A stretch of 46,581 nt of DNA, from positions 1-46,581 of the forward strand of contig NZ_JSEE01000022.1 in NCBI RefSeq assembly GCF_001625355.1, read 5' to 3'. Origin of the DNA: Marinomonas sp. TW1. Its GTDB lineage: Bacteria; Pseudomonadota; Gammaproteobacteria; Pseudomonadales; Marinomonadaceae. The position numbers and the translations under genes were made by a program. Shown piece by piece: positions 28,846 through 38,681 of the stretch. Below the pieces are notes generated by a model that saw only the letters and a program-made list of their open reading frames with translations, ran no database searches and was not told the origin of the DNA. Position 1 is the stretch's first letter; every line of letters begins with the position of its first letter.

Positions 28846-29424
28846 ATGTCATTATCTATTAATGCCGTAGCACGCTCTGAAGAAGGTAAAGGTGCGAGCC
28901 GCCGCCTTCGTAACCAAGGTCTAGTACCTGCTGTCATTTATGGTGGCGATGCTGAGCCAGCGTCTATCTCTCTAAAAGACAACGAACTTCTTAAAGCCGT
29001 TTCTACACCTGGCTTTTTGACATCTATTGTTGAAGTAAACGTTGATGGCAACGCTCAAAAAGTACTTGTTAAAGCATTACAACGTCACCCAGCAACGGGC
29101 AACGTTATGCACATGGACCTACAGCGCGTACAAGAAGATGCAGTGATCACAACTCGTGTTCCTCTAAGCTTCATCAATGCCGCTCAAAGTGACGGTGTTG
29201 CTAAGCAAGGTGGTCGTTTGACTATCGAAGCTAAGCTTGCTGAAGTTCGTTGCCTACCAGCAAATCTACCTGAAGTATTGGAAGTGGATATTGCGAAAGG
29301 TCAACTTGGTGACATCTTCCACCTATCTGACGTTATTGCGCCAGAAGGCGTTGAGTTGATTTCTTTGCTGAAAGGCGAAGATCACGACCAACCAATCGCT
29401 CGTATTGGTAAAGCTAAACGCTAA
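28846..29424 (+). CDS. rplY: 50S ribosomal protein bL25 (CTC form)
   Basis: 192 residues: the long CTC form with an N-terminal 5S rRNA-binding L25 domain (about 1-95; [18 protein letters not shown]) and a C-terminal beta domain. E. coli has only the first domain. AGGAAAAT precedes the start well. It is followed at 17 bp by pth, the common order prs-rplY-pth-ychF. Confidence 0.96.
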   Translation: MSLSINAVARSEEGKGASRRLRNQGLVPAVIYGGDAEPASISLKDNELLKAVSTPGFLTSIVEVNVDGNAQKVLVKALQRHPATGNVMHMDLQRVQEDAVITTRVPLSFINAAQSDGVAKQGGRLTIEAKLAEVRCLPANLPEVLEVDIAKGQLGDIFHLSDVIAPEGVELISLLKGEDHDQPIARIGKAKR

Positions 29425-29441
29425 GCATTGAAGGCAGTATT

Positions 29442-30026
29442 GTGGCAAGTTTCAAATTATTAGTCGGCTTGGGAAATCCAGGCAGCGAATACGAGAATAC
29501 TCGCCATAATGCTGGCGCTCAATGGATTGAGACACTGGCTCGTCAGAGCCAGTGTCTTCTTCGTTTAGAAAAGAAGTTTTTTGGTCAATTCGGAAAAGTT
29601 TCTATAGCTGGTGAAGAGTGTTATTTATTGATTCCCACCACCTATATGAATTTAAGCGGTAAAGCGGTTCAAGCCGTCTGCCAATTTTATAAAATCCCTC
29701 CTGAAGAAGTCTTAGTCATTCATGACGAACTGGACATTCCACCTGGCTCAGTGAAGCTAAAAAAAGGTGGCGGTCATGGTGGCCACAATGGTTTAAAAGA
29801 CATCATTGCAAAACTGGGCAATAACCGAGAGTTTGGGCGTTTACGAATCGGTATCGGTCACCCTGGCCATGCCAGTCAAGTAGCTAATTACGTACTAAAG
29901 AAAGCCGCGCCGGTAGAATACGCTAAAATTGAACAAACTATTGACGAATCATTGCGCTATGTAAATGACATTGTTTCAGGCAATTTAAATGCCGTAATGA
30001 ACCAACTGCATAGCTTCAAAGCATAA
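29442..30026 (+). CDS. pth: Peptidyl-tRNA hydrolase
   Basis: 194 residues, standard length. It frees tRNA from dropped-off peptidyl-tRNA. The catalytic histidine is His22 in [12 protein letters not shown], and the family core GLGNPGSEY and [25 protein letters not shown] is complete. The start is GTG, with AAGG upstream. Confidence 0.97.
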   Translation: MASFKLLVGLGNPGSEYENTRHNAGAQWIETLARQSQCLLRLEKKFFGQFGKVSIAGEECYLLIPTTYMNLSGKAVQAVCQFYKIPPEEVLVIHDELDIPPGSVKLKKGGGHGGHNGLKDIIAKLGNNREFGRLRIGIGHPGHASQVANYVLKKAAPVEYAKIEQTIDESLRYVNDIVSGNLNAVMNQLHSFKA

Positions 30027-30051
30027 ACACACATATATTAGGAATTTCATT

Positions 30052-31143
30052 ATGGGCTTTAACTGCGGCATCGTAGGTCTACCTAACGTTGGTAAATCCA
30101 CTCTATTTAATGCATTAACCAAAGCGGGTATTGGCGCTGAAAACTTCCCGTTTTGCACCATTGAACCGAATGCTGGTGTCGTGGCCATGCCTGACCCACG
30201 ACTCGATGCACTGGCTGACATTGTTAAGCCGGAAAAAGTGCTAGCGACGACAATGGAATTTGTAGACATTGCCGGCCTAGTAGAAGGCGCTTCCAAAGGC
30301 GAAGGCCTAGGCAATAAATTTCTTGCAAACATTCGCGAAACGGATGCCATTGCGCACGTTGTTCGTTGCTTCGAAGACGACAATGTGATTCACGTTGCCA
30401 ATCATGTAAACCCTAAAGCCGATATTGAAGTCATCAACCTAGAGTTGATTTTCGCCGATCTTGAATCCATCGAAAAGCAAATCATGCGTACCGCGAAAAA
30501 TGCCAAAAGCGGCAACAAAGACGCCATTGCGCACAAGGCCTTTTTAGAATCAGTTAAATTGCATTTGGAAGACGGTAAGCCTGTTCGCGTTATGGAATTG
30601 AGCGATGATCAGGCAAAAGAAATTAAGCAACTTCATTTATTGACCACCAAACCCACCATGTACATTGCCAACGTGTCAGAAGACGGCTTTGAAAACAATC
30701 CACACCTCGATGTGGTCAAAGAAATTGCGGCAGAAGAAGGCGCGATGGTAGTGCCGATTTGCAACCAGTTAGAAGCTGAGATCTCTGAGCTTGATGCCGA
30801 AGAGATGCAAGACTTTCTGGACGAGATGGGCATGAAAGAACCCGGCCTTGATCGTGTTATCCGCGCCGGTTACGAACTACTAGGCCTACAGACCTACTTC
30901 ACAGCAGGTGTAAAGGAAGTTCGAGCTTGGACAGTAAAACAGGGTGCAACAGGGCCTCAAGCCGCTGGTGTGATCCATACGGACTTTGAGAAAGGCTTTA
31001 TCCGTGCCGAAGTGGTTAGCTATGACGATTTCATTCAATATAAAGGTGAGAGCGGTGCAAAAGAAGCGGGGAAATGGCGTTTAGAAGGTAAAGATTACAT
31101 CGTAAAAGATGGCGATGTGATGCATTTCCGTTTTAATGTTTGA
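30052..31143 (+). CDS. ychF: Redox-regulated ATPase YchF (Obg family)
   Basis: 363 residues. P-loop GLPNVGKST near residue 9, switch/G3 region [20 protein letters not shown], a central coiled coil, and a C-terminal TGS domain ([13 protein letters not shown]... to the end). Despite its GTPase-like fold the family prefers ATP and binds ribosomes; it is linked to oxidative stress. AGGAATTTCATT precedes the ATG. It ends the pth-ychF run and is followed by the tRNA array. Confidence 0.97.
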   Translation: MGFNCGIVGLPNVGKSTLFNALTKAGIGAENFPFCTIEPNAGVVAMPDPRLDALADIVKPEKVLATTMEFVDIAGLVEGASKGEGLGNKFLANIRETDAIAHVVRCFEDDNVIHVANHVNPKADIEVINLELIFADLESIEKQIMRTAKNAKSGNKDAIAHKAFLESVKLHLEDGKPVRVMELSDDQAKEIKQLHLLTTKPTMYIANVSEDGFENNPHLDVVKEIAAEEGAMVVPICNQLEAEISELDAEEMQDFLDEMGMKEPGLDRVIRAGYELLGLQTYFTAGVKEVRAWTVKQGATGPQAAGVIHTDFEKGFIRAEVVSYDDFIQYKGESGAKEAGKWRLEGKDYIVKDGDVMHFRFNV

Positions 31144-31170
31144 TTAATTGGAAAACATTAAAGAAAACAC

Positions 31171-31199
31171 TTGACCCATGAATGGGTTATATGAATAAT
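31171..31199 (+). promoter_or_regulatory. Candidate promoter of the tRNA array
   Basis: TTGACC (31171-31176) and AATAAT (31194-31199) are spaced by 17 bp and followed by ATCGCGCC, a GC-rich discriminator as in stringently controlled stable-RNA promoters. It ends about 55 bp before the first tRNA. Confidence 0.6.
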
Positions 31200-31254
31200 A
31201 TCGCGCCACAGAGACAGAGTATCTTCTTAGACGTTTTGTTTCTGTGTTGTCTGT

Positions 31255-31329
31255 TGGGGTATAGCCAAGCGGTAAGGCAACGGGTTTTGATCCCGTCATG
31301 CGTTGGTTCGAATCCAGCTACCCCAGCCA
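31255..31329 (+). tRNA. tRNA-Gln (TTG), copy 1
   Basis: 75 nt including the encoded CCA. The acceptor stem TGGGGTA/TACCCCA, the anticodon stem ACGGG/CCCGT with loop TTTTGAT (anticodon TTG) and the T loop TTCGAAT are all intact. Confidence 0.96.
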
Positions 31330-31339
31330 ACAGACAAGC

Positions 31340-31416
31340 GGCTATGTAGCTCAGTTGGTTAGAGCACATCACTCATAATGATGGGGTCACTAGTTCGAAT
31401 CTAGTCATAGCCACCA
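31340..31416 (+). tRNA. tRNA-Met (CAT, elongator), copy 1
   Basis: 77 nt with CCA. Acceptor GGCTATG/CATAGCC, anticodon stem CATCA/TGATG with loop CTCATAA (anticodon CAT). The sequence resembles the E. coli elongator tRNA-Met, not the initiator and not the lysidine-modified tRNA-Ile. Confidence 0.93.
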
Positions 31417-31433
31417 ACTTTTAAATAGAGTAT

Positions 31434-31508
31434 TGGGGTATAGCCAAGCGGTAAGGCAACGGGTTTTGATCCCGTCATGCGTTGGTTCGAATCCAGCTAC
31501 CCCAGCCA
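31434..31508 (+). tRNA. tRNA-Gln (TTG), copy 2
   Basis: 75 nt, identical to copy 1. The gap from the preceding tRNA-Met is 17 nt. Confidence 0.96.
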
Positions 31509-31521
31509 CTCTTATTTTAAA

Positions 31522-31598
31522 GGCTATGTAGCTCAGTTGGTTAGAGCACATCACTCATAATGATGGGGTCACTAGTTCGAATCTAGTCATAGCCACCA
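31522..31598 (+). tRNA. tRNA-Met (CAT, elongator), copy 2
   Basis: 77 nt, identical to the tRNA-Met at 31340. The gap from tRNA-Gln copy 2 is 13 nt. Confidence 0.93.
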
Positions 31599-31617
31599 CG
31601 AAAGACACACAATTTAT

Positions 31618-31692
31618 TGGGGTATAGCCAAGCGGTAAGGCAACGGGTTTTGATCCCGTCATGCGTTGGTTCGAATCCAGCTACCCCAGCCA
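31618..31692 (+). tRNA. tRNA-Gln (TTG), copy 3
   Basis: 75 nt, identical to the other two copies; last gene of the Gln-Met-Gln-Met-Gln array. No clear terminator follows before the outer-membrane protein gene. Confidence 0.96.
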
Positions 31693-31764
31693 TCTTTGTT
31701 ACTCGAATACCTCCCTCTATACAAAGCGTGCAATATTTTTACTGGATTTTACCCCACTAAAATT

Positions 31765-31770
31765 TATAAT
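31765..31770 (+). promoter_or_regulatory. Candidate -10 box upstream of the barrel protein gene
   Basis: A perfect TATAAT lies 36 bp before the ATG at 31807. The hexamer at -35 distance is poor (around TGGATT), so this is only a suggestion. Confidence 0.35.
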
Positions 31771-31806
31771 TAGGTTTAACCGTCTAACAAGATATGGATA
31801 CTGATT

Positions 31807-32406
31807 ATGAAATCTGCACTTTTACTTTCCACCGCTTTGCTAGCAAGCGCAGCACAAGCTGATGTTTTAGGACTGACAGCTGAAGCTGGCTCTTACGTAA
31901 CAAATGACGGTGAAGACTTTAACTCATACTTTGGTGTGGCCGTTGAGCACCCAATTCCAGTTATCCCGAACTTCCGTTTGCAAAGCCAAAGCCTTGAAGG
32001 CAAAGTTGGTAGCACGACTGTCGACACGTCTTATAATGACTACACGCTTTATTATGAATTTCTAGACGGTCTTCTTTGGCTGGATCTAGATGCCGGTATT
32101 ACCTTGCGCAGTATCGATGGCTCTATTGGCTCAACGGATGTGAGTGATTCATACCCTCTAGGCTATGCATCGGCTTATGTTACTTTCCCAGGTACCAGCC
32201 TATCAGTCGGCGCGGAATACAAAACTGGCGGCGGCAGCGATGCTGACATCACAGACACCACGTTTAAAATTAAATACCAAGCTCTTTACTTTGGCGGCCT
32301 AGAAGCAGGTTATCGCAAAGTAGAAGAAGACATTGACGATATTGATGGCTCCGCTTTTGACATCAAGTTCACTGGCGTCTTCATTGGTGCATTCCTCGAC
32401 TTCTAA
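31807..32406 (+). CDS. Small outer-membrane beta-barrel protein
   Basis: 199 residues. The signal peptide (LLLSTALLASAAQA, cleavage before Asp19) is clear. The mature chain alternates aromatic and polar residues in short beta strands (YNDYTLYYEF, LGYASAYVTF, FKIKYQALYFGGLEAGYRKV) and ends in phenylalanine (FIGAFLDF), the signature for BAM-mediated insertion. It resembles the TIGR04219-type outer-membrane proteins of gammaproteobacteria; the function of that group is unknown. It stands alone between the tRNA array and clpB and has its own terminator. Confidence 0.82.
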   Translation: MKSALLLSTALLASAAQADVLGLTAEAGSYVTNDGEDFNSYFGVAVEHPIPVIPNFRLQSQSLEGKVGSTTVDTSYNDYTLYYEFLDGLLWLDLDAGITLRSIDGSIGSTDVSDSYPLGYASAYVTFPGTSLSVGAEYKTGGGSDADITDTTFKIKYQALYFGGLEAGYRKVEEDIDDIDGSAFDIKFTGVFIGAFLDF

Positions 32407-32457
32407 TCGTCACAACAGCTTAAACTAAGCCGTTTTAACGGATCATGACGTTGATAT

Positions 32458-32496
32458 AAAAAATCCCCAACATCAAAGATGCTGGGGATTTTTTTA
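32458..32496. terminator. Intrinsic terminator between barrel protein gene and clpB
   Basis: AAAAAATCCCCAACATC and GATGCTGGGGATTTTTT form a 17-bp stem with one mismatch and an AAA loop. A and T runs on both sides suit both converging genes. Confidence 0.85.
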
Positions 32497-32509
32497 CGCC
32501 AACGAAAAA

Positions 32510-35089
32510 TTACCCCTTGGTAAAGACGATGTCACTGCCCTTCACATCCGCCAAGATCTGATCTCCCGTCACAAACTGTCCAGAAAGCAGCTCATTTGCC
32601 AATGGATTTTCAACCCACTGCTGAATCGCACGTTTCAATGGTCGCGCTCCATATACAGGATCATAACCCACTTCCGCAAGGCGCTCCTGAGCCGCGTCAC
32701 TCATAGTAAGGGTCATGCCCATTTCTTCCAACCTATCATTCAAATGAGCCAGCTGGATGGCGGCAATCCCTTTAATTTGTGAACGCATCAATGGGTGGAA
32801 AACAACCGTTTCATCAATCCGGTTAATAAATTCAGGACGAAAATGCGTCCCAACCACCGACATCACTTTAGCTTTGATCTCATCGTATTGATCATCAGAC
32901 TGATACTCTTGAATCAAATCTGATCCCAAGTTCGACGTCATGACGATGACGGTATTCCGAAAGTCCACTGTACGACCCTGTCCATCCGTCAGACGCCCAT
33001 CGTCTAATACTTGTAACAAGATATTAAACACATCCGGATGAGCCTTCTCAACCTCATCAAGCAACAACACAGAATATGGTCGACGTCTAACCGCTTCCGT
33101 TAGGTAGCCTCCTTCTTCATAGCCAACATACCCTGGTGGCGCGCCAATCAAGCGAGCCACAGAATGCTTCTCCATGAACTCTGACATATCCACTCGCACC
33201 ATCGCTTGCTCAGTATCAAATAAGAACTTCGCCAAGGATTTGCACAATTCGGTCTTACCAACACCAGTGGGGCCTAAAAAGAGAAAAGAACCATTTGGCT
33301 TGTTAGGATCAGCTAAACCAGAACGAGACCTTCTCACCGCATTAGAGACCGCTGAAACCGCTTCATTTTGCCCCATAACCGACTGATGCAAGGCTTCTTC
33401 CATACGTAACAGTTTATCACGCTCACCCTCCAGCATTTTATCCACTGGAATCCCTGTCCAGCGAGAAACCACGGTAGCGATCTCTTCTTCTGATACATGT
33501 CGCTTCAAGAGTCGAGTTTCTGTGTTCTCTTCCTCTTGACCGGCTTTTTCAATTTCCGCTTCTAACATTGGAATGACACCGTATTGCAACTCAGACATTT
33601 TCGCCAAATTACCATTACGACGCGCTTCTTCCATTTCATGCCTGACGCCTTCCAGCTCTTCTTTCAGCTTTTGCGCTCCATGCACCGCCGCTTTCTCTGC
33701 GTTCCAAATCTCTTCCAAATCAGAAAACGCTTTTTGTAAGCGATCTATTTCACTCTCTAATTCATCCAAACGCAGTTTAGATGCCTTATCTTTCTCTTTT
33801 TTAAGCGCTTCTTTTTCAATTTTTAATTGGATGAGTCGACGCTCTAATCGATCCATGTCTTCTGGTTTAGAGTCCATTTCCATACGAATGCGACTGGCGG
33901 CCTCATCGATTAGATCAATGGCCTTATCTGGAAGTTGTCGGTCCGTAATGTAACGCTGAGATAATTTCGCCGATGCGATAATGGCGGAATCGGTAATATC
34001 AACACCATGGTGCACCTCATAACGCTCTTTTAAACCTCGTAAAATGGCGATGGAATCCAGCACACTTGGCTCATCCACCAACACTTTTTGAAAACGTCTT
34101 TCGAGGGCAGCGTCTTTCTCAATGTATTGACGATACTCATCCAGTGTCGTCGCACCAACACAATGAAGCTCACCTCTTGCCAATGCCGGTTTCAACATAT
34201 TGCCGGCATCCATTGAACCTTCGGATTTACCTGCACCAACCATGGTATGAATCTCATCAATGAATAAGATTACCTGCCCTTCTTGTTTAGACAGCTCATT
34301 CAATAAAGCTTTTAACCTTTCTTCAAACTCGCCTCGATATTTGGCTCCGGCGATTAACGCCCCCATATCAAGAGACAAAACACGCTTTTTCTTTAATCCT
34401 TCTGGCACTTCACCATTGATAATACGCTGAGCCAACCCTTCCACAATGGCGGTTTTACCCACACCTGGCTCGCCAATTAATACCGGATTATTCTTACGGC
34501 GACGCTGCAAAACCTGTATCGTACGACGAATTTCATCATCGCGACCTATGACTGGATCCAATCGTCCCTCAGCCGCCCTTGCGGTCAAATCAACCGTGTA
34601 TTTATCTAGAGCCTGACGACTCTCCTCAGCATCAGGATCATTAACGGAATCGCCACCACGAATACTGTCTACCACACTAATAATATCCGCTTTGGTAACC
34701 CCAGTATCTTTTAGACTTTTCGCTAAATCATCTTTGCCATCAAACATGGCCAACAACACCAATTCAGAAGAAATGTATTGGTCTTTACGCTTTTGCGCTT
34801 CTTTATCAGCCAAATTCAATAGACGTCCCAGTTCAGGAGACATCTGTACATTGCCATCGTGATCCTGAACCTTTGGTAGGCGATTCAGTAATTCATTTAA
34901 ACCTTCACGGAATTTAGCGACAGGAATGCCCGCCTGTTGAAGGATTGGACGAACGCCACCACCCTGCTGATCAATCAGAGCGATCATTAAATGCAAAGGC
35001 TCAATGTAAGAATGGTCTTGCCCGAGCGCTACGGACTGAGCGTCAGACAGAGCCAACTGTAATTTACTTGTTAATCGATCAATACGCAT
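32510..35089 (-). CDS. clpB: Disaggregase chaperone ClpB
   Basis: 859 residues, like E. coli ClpB (857). A hexameric AAA+ machine that pulls proteins out of aggregates together with DnaK. The Clp_N domain occupies 1-145, AAA-1 has Walker A GEPGVGKT (near 205) and [10 protein letters not shown], the long M-domain coiled coil lies at about 400-525, and AAA-2 has GPTGVGKTE (near 605). The M domain and the absence of an IGF/IGL loop separate it from ClpA. A sigma-32-like promoter lies upstream within the pgeF-clpB gap. Confidence 0.98.
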   Translation of the reverse strand: MRIDRLTSKLQLALSDAQSVALGQDHSYIEPLHLMIALIDQQGGGVRPILQQAGIPVAKFREGLNELLNRLPKVQDHDGNVQMSPELGRLLNLADKEAQKRKDQYISSELVLLAMFDGKDDLAKSLKDTGVTKADIISVVDSIRGGDSVNDPDAEESRQALDKYTVDLTARAAEGRLDPVIGRDDEIRRTIQVLQRRRKNNPVLIGEPGVGKTAIVEGLAQRIINGEVPEGLKKKRVLSLDMGALIAGAKYRGEFEERLKALLNELSKQEGQVILFIDEIHTMVGAGKSEGSMDAGNMLKPALARGELHCVGATTLDEYRQYIEKDAALERRFQKVLVDEPSVLDSIAILRGLKERYEVHHGVDITDSAIIASAKLSQRYITDRQLPDKAIDLIDEAASRIRMEMDSKPEDMDRLERRLIQLKIEKEALKKEKDKASKLRLDELESEIDRLQKAFSDLEEIWNAEKAAVHGAQKLKEELEGVRHEMEEARRNGNLAKMSELQYGVIPMLEAEIEKAGQEEENTETRLLKRHVSEEEIATVVSRWTGIPVDKMLEGERDKLLRMEEALHQSVMGQNEAVSAVSNAVRRSRSGLADPNKPNGSFLFLGPTGVGKTELCKSLAKFLFDTEQAMVRVDMSEFMEKHSVARLIGAPPGYVGYEEGGYLTEAVRRRPYSVLLLDEVEKAHPDVFNILLQVLDDGRLTDGQGRTVDFRNTVIVMTSNLGSDLIQEYQSDDQYDEIKAKVMSVVGTHFRPEFINRIDETVVFHPLMRSQIKGIAAIQLAHLNDRLEEMGMTLTMSDAAQERLAEVGYDPVYGARPLKRAIQQWVENPLANELLSGQFVTGDQILADVKGSDIVFTKG

Positions 35090-35137
35090 AACCTGACATC
35101 CTTTAAATAAATAAGGCCAAATAGTTCATTTAAGGAC

Positions 35138-35166
35138 TTAATGGTTACCAAATAACACTTTTCAAG
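35138..35166 (-). promoter_or_regulatory. Candidate sigma-32 (heat-shock) promoter of clpB
   Basis: The minus strand reads CTTGAAAA (35159-35166), 14 bp, then CCATTAA (35138-35144). The -35 matches the RpoH consensus CTTGAAA well; the -10 is only partial against CCCCATNT. Position and target gene make it credible. Confidence 0.55.
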
Positions 35167-35210
35167 ATATGGGTGTCATTTTTTTGACACTCATCAATAA
35201 AATGTCATTT

Positions 35211-35948
35211 TTATGCCTCAATCCATACAACGGAAGCCATTCGCCCTGTCTGACCATCACGTCGATAAGAGAAGAATCGCTCTTCGTCAGTATAGGTACA
35301 ATAGTCGCCACCATATATACGCTCAACCCCAGCCAGTTCTAGACGCTGTCGGGCCAAGGCATACAAATCCGCCAACCACTTCCCTTCTGAAATCACCTTA
35401 AACGCCACATGCGCACTCACGTCCCGAGCACAAAAAGCCTCATATACCTCTTGCCCCACTTCAAAGGCACTCGGCCCAATTGCCGGCCCCAACCAAGCCA
35501 TTACTTGTTTAGGCTCATCAAACTCAGCAAGTGTGGACTCCAAAACACCAGCGCACAAACCGCGCCAGCCAGCATGCGCCACCGCCACCTGCTGACCAGC
35601 TAAATCACAAAAAAAGACAGGGAGACAGTCTGCCGTCAATACTGCGCACACTTGCCCTATTGATTTAGAATACGCCGCATCTGCCGAATCAATTTGTTCA
35701 TTCGTCGGCAAGGACACCACCTCAGTTCCATGAACCTGATTCAACCAAACCACATTTTCAGGCATGTTTATTTGCCGAGCAAACTGACCTCGATTGGTTG
35801 CCACAGCTTGCGGCTCATCACCAACATGCCCACCTAAATTTAAAGTATTCAGTGGTGGCCGACTAACCCCGCCCTTTCGAGTGGAAACAAACCCTTTAAC
35901 GGTAGACGGTGCTGGCCAATTAGGCTTGATATAAGAAGCCTCTGACAT
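35211..35948 (-). CDS. pgeF: Peptidoglycan editing factor / multicopper-laccase-domain protein (YfiH)
   Basis: 245 residues of the YfiH/DUF152 family. The metal-binding motif appears as NQVHGTEV, LTADCLPVFF and VAHAGWRGLCAG (His and Cys ligands). E. coli PgeF prevents wrong amino acids in muropeptides; relatives show purine nucleoside phosphorylase or laccase-like activity. AAGGGAG precedes the ATG by 7 nt. It lies between rluD and clpB as in E. coli. Confidence 0.93.
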   Translation of the reverse strand: MSEASYIKPNWPAPSTVKGFVSTRKGGVSRPPLNTLNLGGHVGDEPQAVATNRGQFARQINMPENVVWLNQVHGTEVVSLPTNEQIDSADAAYSKSIGQVCAVLTADCLPVFFCDLAGQQVAVAHAGWRGLCAGVLESTLAEFDEPKQVMAWLGPAIGPSAFEVGQEVYEAFCARDVSAHVAFKVISEGKWLADLYALARQRLELAGVERIYGGDYCTYTDEERFFSYRRDGQTGRMASVVWIEA

Positions 35949-35970
35949 AAAAAAACTCCCTTCATGTCAT

Positions 35971-36000
35971 AATAAAAAAGCAGCCTAAGCTGCTTTATTT
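35971..36000 (-). terminator. Terminator or attenuator between rluD and pgeF
   Basis: Minus strand: AAAGCAGC-TTAG-GCTGCTTT followed by a run of T interrupted only once. It sits between the rluD stop and the pgeF start, inside what is usually one operon. Its core matches the hairpin at 6437-6450. Confidence 0.7.
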
Positions 36001-36983
36001 TAATAGTATTCCGAGTCCTCACTGCCAGATTCCTGCATGTCCTGCTTTAGGGCATCCAACAAGTGTTGCATATCATCTGGTAGATCGATCTCCCACTCCA
36101 TCCACTCACCTGTCGTAGGATGAGCCAGCTCTAGTTTTTTGGCATGCAGAGCCTGACGACGGAAGTTTCTTAACGCTTCTTGTAACTCAGGCGAGCAAGC
36201 CTTAGGCATTTTTAAGCGACCACCGTATTGCGGGTCACCCACTAAAGGATATTGAATGTGAGCCATGTGAACACGAATTTGGTGCGTGCGACCTGTCTCC
36301 AACTTCAAACGAATATGGGTATGATTTTTATAACGATTGACCAGACGATAATGTGTCACAGCATCTTTGCCATTAACAGGTTCGACCGCTTGCTTTTGAC
36401 GGTTATGAGGATGACGCCCAATCGGCTCATCTACAATCCCACCCCCCGTCATTTCACCAATGCTAATGGCTTCATATTCTCGCCCCATGCTGCGCTCCTG
36501 AAGCTGAGCAACCAAATCCGTTTGCGCCACAAGGGTTTTAGCAACCACCATTAATCCCGTAGTTTCTTTATCGAGACGGTGAACGATCCCTGCTCTTGGT
36601 ACGTGCGCTGTTTCTGGCGCATGATGCAGTATCGCATTCATTAAAGTACCATCACGATTACCGACCGCGGGATGCACCACCAAACCAGCAGGCTTATTGA
36701 TGATCATAATATCTTCATCTTCATAAACGATATCAAGATCCATTTCCTGCGCCTGATGCTCTTCTTGCGCTTCAATCTCAACATTCAGACTGATGGTTTC
36801 ACCACCAAATAGCTTTTCTTTTGCTTTTATAGGTTGACCATCCACTAGGATGACCCCTTCTTTTATCCAAGCCTGAATACGAGAACGAGAATAGTCACTA
36901 AATAAATCTGTAGCGATCTGATCAAATCGACTTCCGCCCAAATCAAACGGAACTTGGGCTTCTTTTACTATGCGCTCTGCCAT
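36000..36983 (-). CDS. rluD: 23S rRNA pseudouridine(1911/1915/1917) synthase
   Basis: 327 residues, equal to E. coli RluD in size. It isomerises three uridines in helix 69 of 23S rRNA. An N-terminal S4 RNA-binding domain (about 17-75) precedes the RluA-type catalytic domain with HRLDKETTGL (catalytic Asp138). The conserved C-terminal half contains LETGRTHQIRVH and RQALHAKKLELAHP. ATG 36983 is favoured over the GTG at 36992. It is divergent from bamD, as in many gammaproteobacteria. Confidence 0.96.
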   Translation of the reverse strand: MAERIVKEAQVPFDLGGSRFDQIATDLFSDYSRSRIQAWIKEGVILVDGQPIKAKEKLFGGETISLNVEIEAQEEHQAQEMDLDIVYEDEDIMIINKPAGLVVHPAVGNRDGTLMNAILHHAPETAHVPRAGIVHRLDKETTGLMVVAKTLVAQTDLVAQLQERSMGREYEAISIGEMTGGGIVDEPIGRHPHNRQKQAVEPVNGKDAVTHYRLVNRYKNHTHIRLKLETGRTHQIRVHMAHIQYPLVGDPQYGGRLKMPKACSPELQEALRNFRRQALHAKKLELAHPTTGEWMEWEIDLPDDMQHLLDALKQDMQESGSEDSEYY

Positions 36984-37143
36984 ACAATACACTTTAACTA
37001 ATTGTTTTCAGTCCATCCCAATGTAAATATGATGTCTGAAAGTGAATAAAAATGTGTAGCAACTTGCACCGAGTTAGGATTCGCAATATAACGCTACAAA
37101 CGCCAAACAAGGCCAATCAACTACATCAAGGTTTTGATTATAC

Positions 37144-37986
37144 ATGGGATTTTACCACTCATTACTCCGATTCACAGGAATAGTCGGTTTTTCTTTATTG
37201 ACTGTCGCCTGTTCTAGCCAAAAAGTACAAGAACCCGATCTTCCAGAACGTGTTTATTACGACAAAGCACAGCAAGCTTTGTCTGAAAACCTCCCTTCTA
37301 CTGCCATTAAACATTTAAAAGATTTGGATTCACGCTACCCTTTTGGAAAATTTAGTACGCGTGCAGAGTTAGACTTGATCTATGCCCAAATCGAAGCAGG
37401 GGAATTTATTGCGGCCCATGCGACGGCCGAACGCTTTATCAAAAATCATCCAGATAATGATTCAATTGACTATGCCTACTACATGAGAGCCTTGGCAACG
37501 TACAAAGGCGCGGAAAGTTTACTTTCACGTTATTTGGGCATGGATCCAAGCGAGCGCGATTCAAAAGAACTCACCAAAGCCTTTAATGAATTAGCTGACT
37601 TTTCTGCTCGTTACCCGAAAAGCCAGTATGCACCTGATGCAAAAGCCAGAATGTACTTTTTAAGAGAAATGGTCGCCCGTCATGAGTTGCAAGTAGCGCA
37701 TTATTACATGAAACGAAAGGCGCCTGTCTCTGCCTTACGCCGTGGACAAGAAGTGTTACAGCACTACCCTAGCACAAATTCTGTCGAAGAGGCGTTAGCG
37801 GTTACTATCCAAGCCTATCAAGACCTATCACAGGAAAAGTTAGCAAAACTAAACTTTAATATATTAAAATCCAACTTCCCAACCTCTAAATATATAGATA
37901 GTCAAGGAGAATTCATTCGATTTAAACTACCAAGTGATGCAGAACCTGGCTTTTGGTACTGGGTTTCATTTGGTTTAATTGATTAA
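37144..37986 (+). CDS. bamD: Outer-membrane assembly lipoprotein BamD
   Basis: 280 residues. A lipoprotein signal ends at TVAC-SS (Cys23). TPR-like helical repeats follow, with landmarks YYDKAQQALSENLPSTAI, LDSRYPFGKFSTRAELDLIYA and YYMKRKAPVSALRR. BamD is the essential partner of BamA in inserting beta-barrels such as the two barrel proteins in this window. It is divergent from rluD. The ATG at 37144 has only a weak AAGG site. Confidence 0.96.
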   Translation: MGFYHSLLRFTGIVGFSLLTVACSSQKVQEPDLPERVYYDKAQQALSENLPSTAIKHLKDLDSRYPFGKFSTRAELDLIYAQIEAGEFIAAHATAERFIKNHPDNDSIDYAYYMRALATYKGAESLLSRYLGMDPSERDSKELTKAFNELADFSARYPKSQYAPDAKARMYFLREMVARHELQVAHYYMKRKAPVSALRRGQEVLQHYPSTNSVEEALAVTIQAYQDLSQEKLAKLNFNILKSNFPTSKYIDSQGEFIRFKLPSDAEPGFWYWVSFGLID

Positions 37987-37997
37987 AAAGTATTGCC

Positions 37998-38660
37998 CTA
38001 TTGGCAAAATGGAAACACAACATCTGCTTGACCATTTTGCCAAGAAGGTAATTTCTTCATAATGACATCGTTAAAAAAATCATCATTAACAAACGAATCT
38101 AGCCATAATTTTAAATTATCGTATTCTGACGTTTCAAACCAATTCTTATCGACATTAGAGAATTGCCTAATAAAGGGAAAAATAGCGATATCAGCTAGAC
38201 TCATATCATCCCCTAATAAATATTTATGTAAACTTAACCGATTGTTCAAACGTTTCATGAACACTTCTGCCCTCTGCCGATACTCTAGCTCGGTTTTATC
38301 GGGATAACGATCAGCATACTTATAACGGTCTAACCAATATTTAAACTGATTATCGTTATAAGAAATCCAAGTATTTATTTTAGTCTGTCGAACACCAGGG
38401 CTAGGCCAAAGCAATTCAGCCAACTCCTTTCGAGCAGTCTGCTTCAAAGCCCAGAGCATAATATCCATACTTTCAGGATAACGCTCCCCCTGCTCATCGA
38501 TCATTTGAGGGACCGTTGTTCTACCTCCCAACGCCAATAAAGCAGAAGGCTTTGACTTTAGATCAACTTCTCGAAGAAGCACATCACAGCCAAGTAACGC
38601 CAATACATAGCGAGCCCTAATAGCATAAGGACAACGTCTAAAGGAATACAAAATAGGCAT
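37998..38660 (-). CDS. Glutathione S-transferase-like protein
   Basis: 220 residues with a thioredoxin-like N-terminal domain: MPILYSFRRCPYAIRARYVL, where Cys10 in CPYA is the likely reactive residue. The cis-Pro is in TTVPQMI and an ES pair follows in YPESMDIM. The all-helical C-terminal domain carries the N-capping motif MSLADIAIFPF. The family conjugates glutathione or reduces mixed disulfides; the real substrate is unknown. ATG 38660 is preferred to the TTG at 38675. It is tail-to-tail with bamD at 11 bp. Confidence 0.9.
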   Translation of the reverse strand: MPILYSFRRCPYAIRARYVLALLGCDVLLREVDLKSKPSALLALGGRTTVPQMIDEQGERYPESMDIMLWALKQTARKELAELLWPSPGVRQTKINTWISYNDNQFKYWLDRYKYADRYPDKTELEYRQRAEVFMKRLNNRLSLHKYLLGDDMSLADIAIFPFIRQFSNVDKNWFETSEYDNLKLWLDSFVNDDFFNDVIMKKLPSWQNGQADVVFPFCQ

Positions 38661-38681
38661 GGAAGAATACACCAATTAATC

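Noticed and set aside
31340..31416. tRNA with CAT anticodon as tRNA-Ile2 or initiator Met
   Set aside because: The body matches the elongator tRNA-Met closely; the initiator's three G-C anticodon-stem pairs and first-pair mismatch are absent.
33573..33953. 126-codon plus-strand frame within clpB
   Set aside because: Antisense to the clpB coiled-coil region; Ser-rich translation is the expected shadow of Glu/Lys/Leu-rich coding on the other strand.
35172..35190. GTGTCA-A7-TGACAC dyad after pgeF as terminator
   Set aside because: Only 6 bp of stem, an A-rich loop and no following T run in the direction of transcription.
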